From Sternotherus odoratus (lineage: Eukaryota > Chordata > Testudines > Kinosternidae), in the NCBI GenBank assembly GCA_032164245.1, contig JAVMKO010000003.1, positions 86,782,390-86,846,389 on the forward strand: a stretch of DNA of 64,000 bases, written 5' to 3'. A program made the translations under genes and the position numbers. Each line of letters begins with the position of its first letter. Within the stretch, counting starts at the first letter, position 1. Positions 33,620 to 43,736 of the stretch are shown piece by piece. Under the pieces are notes generated by a model. The model did not search any database and had not been told where the DNA came from. It was given only the letters and a program-made list of their open reading frames with translations.

Positions 33620-35185
33620 AAAAAATGTAACAGTCACAAGGATCAGATGGTATTCACCCAAGAGTTCTGAAGGAACTCAGATATGAAAATCCTCCAGTCA
33701 TGTGTACCAGATGACTGGAGGATAGCTAATATACTGCCGATTTTTTAAAAAAGGATCCAGAGGCAATCCTGGCAACTACAGGACAAAGTGCTGGAAACTG
33801 TAGCAAAGAACAGAAATATCAGACACAGAAATAAATATAATCTGTTGGGAAAGAGTCAACACAGTTTTTGTAAAGGGAAATTATGCCTCGCCAATCTATT
33901 AGAATTTTTCCAGAGTGTCAACAAACATGTGGGCAAGGGTGATCCAGTGGTTATAGTGTACTTGGGCTCTCAAAAAGCCTTTTTACTAGGTCCCTCAACA
34001 AAGGCTCTTAAACAGTGTGAGCAATCCTGGGACAAGGGGAAAGGACCTCTCATGGGTCAGTGATTGGCTAAAAGACAGGAAACAAAGGGTAGAAATAAAT
34101 GGTCAGTTTTCACAGTGGAAAAAGGTTTATATTGGGGTCTCCCAACTATTTGTAGTGCTGTTCAACATATTCATAAATGATCTGGAAAAAGGGATAAACA
34201 GTGAGGTGGCAGAGTTTGCAGATGATTCAAATTTTCTCAAGATAGTTAAGTCCAAAGCTGACTGCAAAGAGTTACAAAGAGATCACACAAAACTGTATGA
34301 CTGGACAGCAAAAGGGCAGATGAAATTAAGTATTGATAAATGCAAAGTAATGCACATTGGAAACATAATCCCAACTATACATACAAAATGATGGGGTCTA
34401 AATAAGCTGTTACCAGTAAAGAGAGAGATCTTGCAGTCACTGTGGATAGTTCTCTGAAAACATCCACTCAATGTGCAGTGACTGTTAGGAACTATTTGAA
34501 AAGGGATAGATAATGGTACAGAAAATATCATAAAGCCACTATATAAGTCCAAGGTATACCCAAACCTTGAAAACTTCATGTAGTTCGTGTCACCACATCT
34601 CAAAAAAGATATATTGGGATTGCAAAAGGTTCAGAACACAGCAACACAAATTAGGGGTATGGAAGAGCTTCCATATGAGAAGAGATTAACAAGACAGGAA
34701 TTGTTCAATTTAGAAAACAGATGACTAAGAGAGAGAGGTCTATAAAATTATGAATGGTTTGAAGAAAGACACAAGAACCAGGGATCACTCAATGAAATTA
34801 ACTGGCAGCAGGTTTAAAACAAATATAAGGAGGTACTTTTTCACACAGCACATAGTCAACCTGTGGAACCCATTGACAGGGGATGTAGTGAAGGCTATAA
34901 GTATAACTATATTTTAAAAAAAATAGATAAGTTCATGGAGGATAGGTCTATCAATGGCCATTAACTAAGATGGCTAGGGATACAACTCCATGTTCTGGGT
35001 AGCCCTAAACCTCTGATTGTCAGAAGCTGGGACTAGACAACAGGTGATGGATGACTCAATATGTGCTCTGTTCTGTTCATTCTCTCTGAAGCTTCTGGCA
35101 CTGGCCAGTGGCAGAAGACAGGATACTGGGCTAGATGGACCATTGGTCTGACCCAGTATGGGTCATACCTTCTATGTTCAAAGGT
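33620..35185 (+). pseudogene. CR1 LINE with reverse transcriptase remnant
   Basis: The copy begins within the reverse transcriptase (SQWKKVYIGVSQ, LFNIFINDLEKGINSEVAEFADDSN) and runs to the CR1 3' end (CATTGGTCTGACCCAGTATG). The catalytic FADD motif appears as FADDSN. Deletions and stops break the frame near 33990 and 34390. It is 5' truncated, as most CR1 copies are. Confidence 0.92.
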
Positions 35186-35454
35186 GAAAAAAATTCCTGT
35201 TATCTGAACCTTAACAAAAAATGTCATTGTGTAAAACATTAATATAAATAACAGTTCCGGTGACTAAAAGAATGAGGAAGAGTCTTTTTCTTCCCATCCC
35301 CCAAGAGTTCCTTCACTGTGATTTCTAGATAATAGTGAAAGATGAGTGAATGGATTGATCAAGAACTTTGTTCCCAAGAATTATGGGTTGGCAAGATCAT
35401 GGGGAAATATTTTTTTTAAAAAAGAAGTTATGAAAGTCAGTTATATAAACTCAA

Positions 35455-35665
35455 TTCCAGAAGGACATTGAGAAGTTGAAGTGAATTCAAATAACGATTT
35501 AAGGTGAATATCAGAAAACAATTCAAAACTGAGATCATTTAGCCTGTGGGATCTTCTTCCAAAATGAAGTGTTGGAAACCCCATTTCTTGAGTCATTTAA
35601 AACTGGACTGGAAAAAAGCACTGGATTACAGAGGGAAAATTCTTGCATTGGCAGAGGGATGGATA
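35455..35665 (+). repeat. CR1 LINE 3' fragment, old copy
   Basis: TGTGGGATCTTCTTCCAAAA and GAGTCATTTAAAACTGGACT match the CR1 3' region. No frame remains. Confidence 0.55.
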
Positions 35666-35852
35666 AGATAGTTTTAATACATTTCTTCCATGTGTATCTT
35701 TTATCACTGTAGAAAAGGAACTAAGGCTCTAATCCAAGGTTCATTGAAGCCAATAGAAAGAATCTCATTTACTTCAGTGAACTTTAGATCAGTTCCTCAG
35801 AAAAGACTGTCAATATCCAGACACAGTAAATTAATTAACAAAAATGAAGTCG

Positions 35853-36635
35853 TGACGGAATGTACTCCCGTGTCCACACCCTACATACTTTGTAATAATC
35901 TTTGAACAAAGTATATCTTGTAAGATATCCTTTGAAAACTCAGCATTTTCAGATCAATATTGTTTTGATAAAATATGTGTGGCAACATTGTATGTGAAGT
36001 TATACAATTCCACTCTATGGTGTTATTAACATATATGGCAAATTGAGGTTGGCAAGCTGGTCTGTCTCCAATGGAATGTGCGCTCTCCTTACGTTGCATT
36101 TAAGCATAAACAAAGTCATCAAGCAGGAAGGGGAGACAAAGGAAATTCAAACAGGTGTGTGGTGGGGCGACTGCCTCATTTTTGACTTTTATGCCACATT
36201 ACTTGTGCTCCCTTAAAATCTATCTCTTTGTAGTTAATAAACTTGTTTTATTATTTTTTCTAATCCAGGGTGTTAGATTGAAAGTGTTAAATTGAAGTGT
36301 TTTGGAAACTCCATTTGGAATGGCAAGTTATGTGCATATTATTTCTATGAAAGAGGTAATGGACTTTATATAAACTTGTATTGTCCAGAGGAGGGCTGCA
36401 CAGTACAGAAGATACATATCTGTGGGAAAATCTAAGACTGGAGGTGTGTGGCTGGCTGGCTACTGCACACACAGAGATACCTGGGAGTGACTTGCATGCT
36501 GGAGGCTGGCTGTGAGCAGTCCAGGCTGGAGGCTACAGCAGTAAAGCATTGGAAAGGACACCACAGGTTAGAGGGCAGAGGTGACACAGTTACTCATTAG
36601 TCTGGACTGTACCTGGTATGTCCCAGAAGGAAATA
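35853..36635 (+). repeat. LTR-like interspersed repeat
   Basis: The segment starts TGACGGAATGTACTCCCGTG, carries AGTTAATAAACTTGTTTTAT as a possible polyadenylation region, and ends near CTGTACCTGGTATGTCCC. I recognise this as a repeat of turtles that looks like a solo LTR, but cannot see paired copies, a primer site or any internal genes. Confidence 0.4.
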
Positions 36636-36642
36636 AGAAATA

Positions 36643-37701
36643 CAGTGAAACCTCGATATAACGGACTAATTCGGGCGAGGGGGTGTCCATTAAAACCGAA
36701 AGTCCGTTATTTAATAATTTTTTTAAATCATTAAATAACGGACTTTCGGGTGACAATGGACACCCCCCCGCCCGAATTAGTCCGTTATATGGAGCCAGCC
36801 GTGAGTCAGCCCACCCCACCCCCTCCCCCCGCCCGGCTCCCCGCTGCGGGGAGCCGGGCGGGGGGTTGACAGCTCCCGCCCGGCTTCCAGCTGGGGGGAG
36901 CCGAGCGGGAGCTGTCAAACCCCCCCGCCCGGCTTCCCGCTGCGGGGAGCCGAGCGGAGGCTCTCAACACCCCCCCCCCCCCGCCTGGCTCCCCGTTCCG
37001 GGGAGCCGGGCGGGGGGGTTGACAGCTCCCGCCCGGCTCCCCCCAGCGGGAAGCCCGGCGGGGGGGTTTGACAGCTCCCGCTCGGCTCCCCCCAGCTGGA
37101 AGCCGGGCGGGAGCTGTCAACCCCCCCGCCCAGCTTCCCGCTGCGGGGAGCCGAGCGGGGGCTCTCAAACGCCCCCCCCCCCGCCCGGCTCCCCGTTGCG
37201 GGGAGCCGGGCGGGGGGGTTGACAGCTCCCGCCCGGCTTCCAGCTGGGAGGAGCCGAGCGGGAGCTGTCAAACCCCCCCGCCCGGCTTCCCGCTGCGGGG
37301 AGTCGAGCGGGGGCTCTCAAACGCCCCCCCCCCCGCCCGGCTCCCCGCTGCGAGGAGCCAGGTGGGGGGGTTGACAGCTCCCACTCGGCTCCCCCCAGCG
37401 GGAAGCCCGGCGGGAGCTGTCAAACCCCCCCGCCCGGCTTCCCGCTGTGGGGAGCCGAGCGGGGGCTCTCAAACGCCCCCCCCGCCCGGCTCCCCGTTGC
37501 GGGGAGCCGGTGGTGGTGGGGGGGGTTTGACAGCTCCCGCAGGGGTTCCCGCTGCGGGGAGCCAGGTGGGAGCTGTCAACCCAGCCGGCTCCCTGGGGCG
37601 GGAGCCGGCAGCCCCCAAAACGGATTTCGGATGCATCGGAAATTTTGTCCGTTGCATCCGAAGTCCGTTAAATCGGGGTCCGTAAAATCGAGGGTTTACT
37701 G
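36643..37701. mobile_element. TA-flanked DNA transposon expanded by a GC-rich array
   Basis: The ends CAGTGAAACCTCGATATAAC and ATCGAGGGTTTACTG are inverted repeats flanked by TA. Both ends match the 329-bp element at 3841-4169, in reverse orientation. The interior is an array with a period near 150 bp, made of hairpin-prone CGGCTCCCCGCTGCGGGGAG units. A short inverted pair (GTCCGTTATTTAATAA and TTAAATAACGGAC) lies near the left end. Confidence 0.9.
36800..37620. repeat. GC-rich satellite-like array, about 150-bp period
   Basis: The landmark TTGACAGCTCCCGCC-type phrase recurs near 36868, 37019, 37218, 37370 and 37527, with an extra copy near 37069. Each unit holds inverted CGGCTCCCCG/CGGGGAGCCG pairs and C or G runs. 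Reading frames here are artefacts on both strands. Confidence 0.9.
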
Positions 37702-37703
37702 TA

Positions 37704-38814
37704 TTGAAAAAGGATAAAAGTCAAAAGTAACTAGAGGGAGAAGGTGAATGGAAAGAGAATCTGAGGGAATGCTGAGAGAGAAGAAATAACACATGGAAGA
37801 AAAAATGCAATAGTATGTGTTTAGTTGGAGGGATAGTCAAGGGGTACTTGGAAACAGAAACAATGAATACATTGATCCTATAATTCGTCTGCATTTGTAA
37901 TTACTATTGACTTCAGTGGACACCTGTTCTCTGAAGCAGAACTACTTCAGATGGGAGTAAAATAAGAAGAATAAGTCATATAACCCAAACCAGCAAAAGT
38001 AAAGGCATCACGCATGGATGAAGAAAAAAAATCAGTTATTCCAGGTTTAATGCAAGTAGCACGCTTAATTAAGACTTTCATATTTAATCTTGTATGCCTG
38101 ATCTTTGCATTTTTGTTGGAGTGAGAAGAAATGGAGAAGGAAAAGGAATTCAAAGATTGCTAATATTGCTTGATCAGCAACGACAAGGTGAAGGGATTCT
38201 CATTTTAGCTCATTTTAGCTCCTTCAGTTTGTCTTACTTTAGGCTTGATTGGAATCACCTGCGTTGAAAAGCAGTTTTTGATTGTTCCCTCGTTTAAGTT
38301 ATTTATAACTACATTGAATGACATTTGTTAGAATGTTCAACAGAGAGGGCTAGAGCCTCACTTTGAAACAGCTGGGGGAGGAGTTGGTGGGTATGTGTAG
38401 GGAAGATGGCTTTTTAAACCACTTTTCCGTTCTCCTCATTCTCAGGGTGCTGGGGGGAAATGCCAGCATAATTCAGAGTAGCATAATAACTATTCTAAAT
38501 TACACTAGCTGGAGCAGTCCCAAGCTTGAGGATCAGCCAGAGTGCTGTGCATTGCAGACTCCCTCCTCATGTCTCCTTTGCCAAAGGAGGGAGAGTAGAT
38601 GCTGTAAATCTAGTTACTCCAGCTTTACACCAGCAGAGGCTTCCCCAGGACTGGGGGAATCTTTAAGAATATATTTGAGATAGCTTGAAGCCCTCTTTGC
38701 ATCACAGGAGCAGTGTGAAGGGAACAGAGGCTGGGCCAAAGATCTAGTTCAGAGTATGCAGATTAATCTGTGCACTTTACAACAACTAATGATAACCGTG
38801 TCCACTTTGTAGCA
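37704..38814. other. No gene or clear repeat seen
   Basis: Ordinary sequence with a short direct repeat CTCATTTTAGCTCATTTTAG near 38202. Confidence 0.5.
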
Positions 38815-39025
38815 AAGTGGGTCAAGGATTGGATTGTGACTCAGGAGATTTGAGTTCTATTGTTGGCTCTGCCACAGGTTTGCTGGGTGATCTTAGGCAA
38901 GCCAGGTCAACTCTCTGTGCCTCAGTTTCCTCATCTGTAAAACAGGTGTAATTATACTAGACTGCTTTGTAAAGCACTTTGAGATCTACTGGTATTAAAT
39001 GCTGGGTATTAATTATAATTACGTG
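38815..39025 (+). repeat. MIR SINE
   Basis: GTGACTCAGGAGATTTGAG, GGCTCTGCCACAGGTTTGC, CCTCAGTTTCCTCATCTGTA and AAAGCACTTTGAGATCTACT give a clear MIR in sense orientation. Confidence 0.92.
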
Positions 39026-39059
39026 TCATATGACCACAATGGATTTTCTGTTTGTCATT

Positions 39060-39310
39060 TCTATTACAGTAGCACCCAGAGCTTCATTGGAGATCTGGGC
39101 CCCGTTGTACTAAGTGTCGTACATACACATAGTGAGAGAATGCCCCTGTCCTGAAGATATAGTCTAGTTAGACAAGACAAAGGAAATATTATTAAATGCC
39201 TTACTCAGGGTTACACAGGGAGTCTGTGCAAAGGTAGGTATTGAAAACAGATCATCTGAAATCCCAGTTCAGTGCCTTCATGCCAAAACCATCCTGCCTC
39301 CTTCGTCCCT
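39060..39310 (+). repeat. Old LINE/SINE-like repeat
   Basis: CAGTAGCACCCAGAGCTTCA, GATCTGGGCCCCGTTGTACT, CTCAGGGTTACACAGGGAGT and ATCTGAAATCCCAGTTCAGT follow the order of a widespread old amniote repeat. The family is not named. Confidence 0.6.
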
Positions 39311-40567
39311 CCCCTCCTCCAGTCAAGGCTTTATGTGCACCGGCCAGATTTTTCATCATCAGATGCTCATAATACCCCTCTGAAAAGAGAAGCTGAAATA
39401 TTGTGCACCAGTCATGCTTTATTCTGTGACTAGGTTCCTACTTACTGATTTTATTCATAATTTGCAAATAGACCTTTCTAATTCCAAGGTGAAGTTCCTT
39501 GTGCAAATGTTTCTTATGTAGATTTTAACAGGTGTTGTGTAGCCTTTAGAAAATCACATTAAGTAGAACAAAGCTGGAGAGCATATTAAAAATATCTAGA
39601 GCACTAGGTTTAAATATCTGGTCAGGGTCAGAGCTGGTAGAAATATTTTGGATTATTTGATTTTTTTTCATTTAAAAATTACCTCTTTTCTAAACTGGAA
39701 AACTTTAGTGAAAAAAAGTCTGGGTATTTTTAACAAAATTGGAAACAAAATTAGCAATTTTTTTCAGTGTTCTCCCCAATTTTTAGTCTACCGGTTTATT
39801 ATTATTTCCTTTGTAATCCATCTTCTCCCTCCTTCCCCCTGGTTATCCCCATTATCCCCCTTTTTTCAGTAGTAAAATAGAAAAACTAAATAAAAATGGA
39901 AGGGGAGGGTGCAAAGGAGAGAGAGAGAGAGATAAATAGAGACAATGAGAAATTTCAAAAACTAGTTTTTTGTTGAAAATGAAAAATGAAAAATCCTTCC
40001 TTTTTAAAACCCATTAAATAAATATGACTTTAAAACTTCTGAAAATTTTCAAAACTCTCCTGCTGCCACCCCTTATTTTTAAACCAGCTGTAGTTAGGGT
40101 TGATTTACTAATCCACACAGGGACTGGACCTTGGGATACGAAGAAGCATTTTGACTTGCATTGGTAGATGGTAGATGAAGGAGAATTATCTTTGTGTATC
40201 ACATGTGTGTTCAAATGATTTTTCTGCAAAGTAAATCTGAAATGATGAAACTGCCCCTCACAGATTAGATTGAACAGACATATTGCAACCAATGGCTCGC
40301 TTTGACCCAACAAATACAAAAGGACTAATTGCTGAACTCTGTGCAACCCCAAATAATTGCTGAAACAGATTGCTGCATCCCATGGAAAAATGAGAAACAG
40401 AATTCCAGGGTATCAAAGGGAAAAAATATCAAAGAGAATGGTTGCTGGGCAGAGATCCGCCAAAATGCCTACACTGGCATGTCATCACTATCGCAGAGAA
40501 TTCCAATGAAAAGTAATTTCAGCCTGTTTCTACACGCTGTTAATCTCCAATAAACTGAATGCAAGCA
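39311..40567. other. No gene or clear repeat seen
   Basis: AT-rich, with a short GA run near 39913. Confidence 0.5.
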
Positions 40568-40575
40568 GTCCCAAC

Positions 40576-40702
40576 TAGAGTGACCAGATGTCTATTTTAT
40601 AGGGACAGTCCCGATATTTGGAGCTTTGTTTTATATGGGGGCCTATTACCCCCCACCTCACCCTCCATCCCAATTTTTCACAGTTGCTATCTGATCACCC
40701 TA
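40576..40702. mobile_element. 127-bp hAT MITE
   Basis: The ends TAGAGTGACCAGATGTC and CTGATCACCCTA are inverted. A perfect 8-bp duplication GTCCCAAC flanks it (40568-40575 and 40703-40710). The interior has GGACAGTCCCGATATTTGG. It shares end motifs with the larger element at 27544. Confidence 0.93.
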
Positions 40703-40900
40703 GTCCCAACATCTGCTGGAGAGGATTCAGGCAAGTCACCCACCACTCTCACATTTTCTGGGACAACTCAAAGGCCCAAACATTCTGCTAACAAACACAC
40801 AAAGCTTAAAGAATATCTTTGGCACACAGTTTGGTAAAAATCCCAACTTCTTCTGTTCTGATGGATTCCATAAGAGCAAAAATTGCAGCTGATTCAAATG

Positions 40901-40985
40901 GGCCAGATCCTCAGCTGGTGTAACTTGGCATAGCTGCACTAAAGTCGGTGGAGTTACATGGCTTTACACCAGCTGCCCAGCCCAT
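40901..40985. repeat. Short palindromic interspersed repeat (AGATCCTCAGC type)
   Basis: GGGCCAGATCCTCAGCTGG, then GTGGAGTTACATGGCTTTAC and ACCAGCTGCCCAGCCC make an imperfect palindrome of the family seen at 1281. Confidence 0.6.
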
Positions 40986-40999
40986 TTAGCTGTCTCAGA

Positions 41000-41261
41000 C
41001 CAGGTCCACACTACCCGCCGGATCGGCAGATAGAGATCGATCTTTTGGGGATCAATTTAACGTGTCTTGTCTAGACGCAATAAATCGATCCCCGAGCACT
41101 CTCCTGTCAATTCTGGAACTCCACCATGCCGAGAGGCGCAGGCGGAGTTGACAGGGGAGCCACTCAGCACCGTGAGGCCACCGAGGTAAGTTGACCTGAA
41201 TATTCACGTAGCTGAAGTTGCACATTAGGTTGATCTCTCCTCCCCTAGTGTAGACCAGGGC
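41000..41261. mobile_element. Harbinger-like MITE
   Basis: The ends ACCAGGTCCACACTACCC and TAGTGTAGACCAGGGC are inverted, with TCA and TTA as flanks. The paired segments ATCGATCTTTTGGGGATC and CGTAGCTGAAGTTGCA match the copies at 9608 and 61261. No coding is visible. Confidence 0.8.
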
Positions 41262-42261
41262 TTAGTGCTGTATGGCAGCTGAAAACAAGGCAAGCCAGCT
41301 CCTGTGCGATTAGCCAACTCTCTATAAACCACCAGGTATGACTCCGTGGATAGCACTTTGAAACTAATGTTATATAATGTATCAAAATCCCACAAAAACT
41401 CCCCTATTCCCACCAATCTCTGCCCCTAAACTCATTTACTCACTTATATTTCCCTTCTACCACCATGTACATTGGCCTGTGTACAGTATTTCTAGGTAAG
41501 AAACTGTTCAGTGTTATAAAAAATCCCTCCATGTCCTGAATTTTTGTTACTTTGTAAAAATCTAACTAAAGCCAAAGCTAGCAAGTCAGTTCTGTTATTT
41601 ATTGTGGAGATGCCAATGAAAATATTCCAAATTTACAATGGGTGTAACACAGGATTTTCACATTGCCCTCTCCCACTGGGGGAAATCCTTAACTTTGTCT
41701 AACATGTGAACTCTGTGCAAACAGGTCATTGCAGATTTACCTAGCTGATGTGTTTGTTTCCACTTCCCTTTACATTGGCACAAAACCAAAGAACCAAGGG
41801 GAAACAGGTGGTACAGGGCCCCCACCCTAGCTTTGAACAGTTTTTCTTCTATTGTAGTTTGTTCCCTCGATTACCCCAATGAGTCAGGAAACTAATAGTG
41901 TTACTGCTTCATTGAACCGCCACTCTTCAGAGACAGAATTTTATGTGCACACATAATGACAATCGTATGTAAATCTTTTATATTACATACTGATTCATTC
42001 TCAGCAAGTGACCATCAAGTGGGACTATACTGATGTATCCAAATTGAGGAATTGACCCATCGAATCCAATTTCACTTCCATTGTCATCAGTTGGAGTCTG
42101 CCATTGATTTGAGAGAGAAAAGGATAGGCCCCTTTCTTTGCTGTCAATATTTCCATTTTAAATTTGCTCAGTCAATAACTGGCTATTCTCATGTCCAAGG
42201 TACTCTAAACTCAGCTTTGTATTTGAAAAATTAAGCCTTGTTCTTTCTGCTTCTTATAATA
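41262..42261. other. No gene or clear repeat seen
   Basis: Ordinary sequence between two mobile elements. Confidence 0.5.
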
Positions 42262-42948
42262 TACTAGTGTAACAGCCCGTGTACACGGGCCAAAGTGCTT
42301 AATGGTGTTTGCCCTCAGTCCCCCTGCACCGTGCCCTGTTACCTCACTGAGTCCCTCCCCCCGCTCTGCCATTGCCTCTCAGTCCCACTGTACCGTGCCC
42401 TGTGACCTCACTGGGGTCCCCCCTGCTCTACCACTGCCCCTCAGCACTATGCCCTGTTACCTTACCGGGGTCCCCCTCCTTCTCTACCACTGTCCCTCAG
42501 TCCCACTGCACTGTGCCCTGTTACCTCGCTGTGGCCCCCCCTGCTCTACCACTGCCCCTCAGTGCTGCTGCACTGTGCCCTGTTACCTCAGTGGGGTCCC
42601 CCTCCTTCTCTACCACTGCCCCTCAGCACTATGCCCTGTTACCTCACTGGGGTCCCCCTTCTTTTCTACCACTGCCTCTCAGCACTATGCCCTGTTACCT
42701 CACTGGGATTCCCCCCCCACACACACACTCTACCACTGCCTCTCAGCACTGTGCCCTGTTACCTCACTGGGGACGGGCCAAAGTGCTTACCGCTGTTTGT
42801 CCGGGTCATCTCTGCAGCTCACAGCGGCGCACACGCAGTGGCCATTTTGTGCCGCCAAACTACCACTCCCAGCATGTTGTTCATCCAGGCCATCTCTACT
42901 GCGCATGACGGCTTCGGACAAACATCCTCTGGCCTTTTATTATATAGG
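42262..42948 (+). mobile_element. Unclassified element with tandem array
   Basis: It opens with TACTAGTGTAACAG and the palindrome CCCGTGTACACGGG, and closes with CCTTTTATTATATAGGAT. Between them is an array of about eight units of 45-70 bp with the phrase GCCCTGTTACCTCACTGGGG. The start phrase GGGCCAAAGTGCTTA recurs after the array near 42776. Proline/leucine-rich frames in the array are artefacts. The class is unknown; a Helitron or RTE-type element are both possible. Confidence 0.6.
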
Positions 42949-43071
42949 ATTGTCACTTGTAGTGGTGATTCTGCCATTAGCTTTTAGCTTTCAATGTTGT
43001 TGATTATGTAAAGCAGAACAGGTTAGAAGCTACTTCCCTTTGCCATGTTTGTAATGATTGCACTACTAATA

Positions 43072-43500
43072 TTAGTACATAGGAATCAATCCTAAGGTCC
43101 AGCTAGTCCAGTATGCTGTGACCAGAACCATGCTTCACAGGAAGGTATAAGAACCCTGCAGGAGGACGCCCACATGAGGACTCCCCTCATCTGTAATCGG
43201 TATAAATTGGCTTAAATCCTAAATGCCTGACGTTTAGTATCCCTTCCAAAATCTTTATTCCCATTAATTACAATATATCCAGAGGTATCTCTTGATATTC
43301 TTGATATCCATAATAATGTCCCTTTCTCCCTTTTCAGTCTTGCTATGTTCTTGGATTCAACAACTTTCTGTGGCAAGGAGTTACAGTCTAATTACACACT
43401 GTGTGAAAAAGTATTTCCTTTTTTCAGTTTTGAATTTCCCTCCTTTTACTTTCATTGAATGTCCCATTGTACTTGTGTTACAATACAAAGAAAATAGCCC
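43072..43500 (-). repeat. CR1 LINE 3' part, old copy
   Basis: AAGGTCCAGCTAGTCCAGTA, TGGCAAGGAGTTACAGTCTA and TGTGTGAAAAAGTATTTCC are antisense CR1 3' phrases. Confidence 0.75.
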
Positions 43501-43591
43501 ACTTCCACTTTAATTGAATTGCCGTTAGCACTGACCCCCCTACTTGGTAAGGCAACCCCCATATTTTCATGTACTGTGTATATATACCTGC

Positions 43592-43736
43592 CTACTGTAT
43601 TTTCCACTCCATGTATCTGACAAAGTGGGTTTTAGCCCATGAAAGCTTATGCCCAAATACATTTGTTACTCTCTAAGGTGCCACAAAGTCTCCTCAATTT
43701 TGCTGATACAGACTAACAGAGCTACCACTCTGAAAC
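43592..43736 (+). repeat. Penelope-like (tentative) tail, GAAAGCTTATGC type
   Basis: Motif order is TACTGTATTTTCCACTCC, CTGACAAAGTGGG, AGCCCATGAAAGCTTATGC, CTCTAAGGTGCCACAAAG, CAGACTAACAGAGCTACC. It is a frequent reptilian retroelement tail. Confidence 0.65.

Noticed and set aside
35853..36635. Endogenous retrovirus
   Set aside because: Only an LTR-like segment is present; no gag, pol or env sequence is seen anywhere in the window.
36800..37620. CRISPR-like regular array
   Set aside because: Units are contiguous diverged tandem repeats without unique spacers, in a vertebrate intron.
36683..37685. Long frames with repeated Pro-Ala-Arg-Leu-Pro phrases
   Set aside because: They reflect the 150-bp GC-rich array and appear on both strands.
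42302..43003. 233-codon Leu/Pro/Cys-rich frame
   Set aside because: It reads through tandem DNA units in three frames alike, so it follows the repeat and not protein selection.
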